Below, piece after piece: positions 5,477-5,648 of a stretch of 5,648 nt of DNA. The notes under the pieces are model-generated. The model was not told where the DNA came from and ran no database searches. It saw only the letters and a list, made by a program, of their open reading frames with translations. Position numbers and translations under genes: made by a program. The stretch's first letter is position 1. Each line of letters starts with the position of its first letter. Source of the stretch: Chloroflexota bacterium (lineage in GTDB: Bacteria > Chloroflexota > Anaerolineae > J102); NCBI GenBank assembly GCA_003353825.1, contig PIVW01000389.1, positions 1-5,648 on the forward strand, read 5' to 3'.

Positions 5477-5648
5477 TTAGTGGTAGTACACCGGTAAATA
5501 AACCGGCTGCGCTATCCAACCTGCACGGCTCAGCTTAATAGCTGCCAGGGAGACAATGAGGGTAAAATCTTCACCTGTGCTTGCACCTGGAGCGGGTTCA
5601 ACGTCGAAATTGTATAAGCCTGAGGTGGTGGCGAGCGTATCCACCTTA
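5477..5648 (-). CDS. C-terminal end of a second secreted protein, paralogue of the left gene (5' part outside window)
   Basis: Fifty-six codons and a TAA stop (5477-5479) are visible. The first 25 residues match the left gene's C-terminal domain with one change (Thr to Asn). The final 31 residues run EDFTLIVSLAAIKLSRAGW and end in QPVYLPVYYH. Short tails with a YLP core occur at the C-termini of exported Chloroflexota proteins, as I recall, and may serve sorting or anchoring; that is inference. The gene is on the same strand as the left gene, about 5.57 kb away, so the two probably form a duplicated surface-protein locus. The rest of the protein is outside the window. No intrinsic terminator with a T-tract is visible after the stop. 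Confidence 0.85.
   Translation of the reverse strand, partial: KVDTLATTSGLYNFDVEPAPGASTGEDFTLIVSLAAIKLSRAGWIAQPVYLPVYYH
5573..5648. repeat. Direct repeat, right copy (matches 1-76)
   Basis: This is the second copy of the terminal direct repeat. It lies in the same reading frame as the left copy and runs off the right edge of the window. Its left boundary at 5573 is set only by where the window starts for the other copy, so homology may extend to the stop codon at 5477. Confidence 0.9.

Overview
The window looks like a piece of accessory chromosome from a member of the Chloroflexota (Anaerolineae-like); this placement is inference. The grounds are a large secreted protein with a Pro-Thr (TPTP) linker, a short C-terminal 'YLP' tail on its paralogue, a regulator whose C-terminal helix-turn-helix resembles one I associate with that phylum, and small toxin-antitoxin genes of a type common in Chloroflexota and Cyanobacteria. 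Base composition is mid-range and no rRNA, tRNA or CRISPR array is visible.

Left half (1-2808, minus strand): a single reading frame stays open for 936 codons from a well-placed ATG at 2808 to the window edge, with no stop in the window. It encodes an exported protein: signal peptide, an N-terminal beta-rich domain, a CARDB/NEW3-like beta-sandwich, seven imperfect repeats that I read as a seven-bladed beta-propeller, a Thr-Pro linker, and the start of a C-terminal domain. At the far right (5477-5648, minus strand) lies the C-terminal end of a second, nearly identical gene. Its first 76 bases match bases 1-76 at 73 of 76 positions, so the two ends of the window carry the same gene segment. This is either a tandem paralogue or, less likely, a terminal overlap of a circular or misassembled sequence.

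Middle (2821-4404): about 620 bp without a recognisable gene is followed on the plus strand by three small genes. They are a lone antitoxin-like protein (3443-3700), then an antitoxin-like gene (3840-4076) overlapping by 8 nt a PemK/MazF-family endoribonuclease toxin that starts at TTG (4069-4404). A good sigma70-like promoter sits between the first and second genes, so the antitoxin/toxin pair probably has its own transcription start.

Right (4422-5457): a 243-residue minus-strand protein with a C-terminal helix-turn-helix converges on the toxin gene with a 17-nt gap. Upstream of it are a perfect 11-bp tandem repeat and an imperfect hairpin, then a transposase C-terminal fragment split by a +1 shift in a T5 run. 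The transposase scrap beside duplicated surface-protein genes and a toxin-antitoxin cassette marks the region as mobile or rearranged. Nothing shows that the surface proteins, toxin-antitoxin genes and regulator form one pathway.
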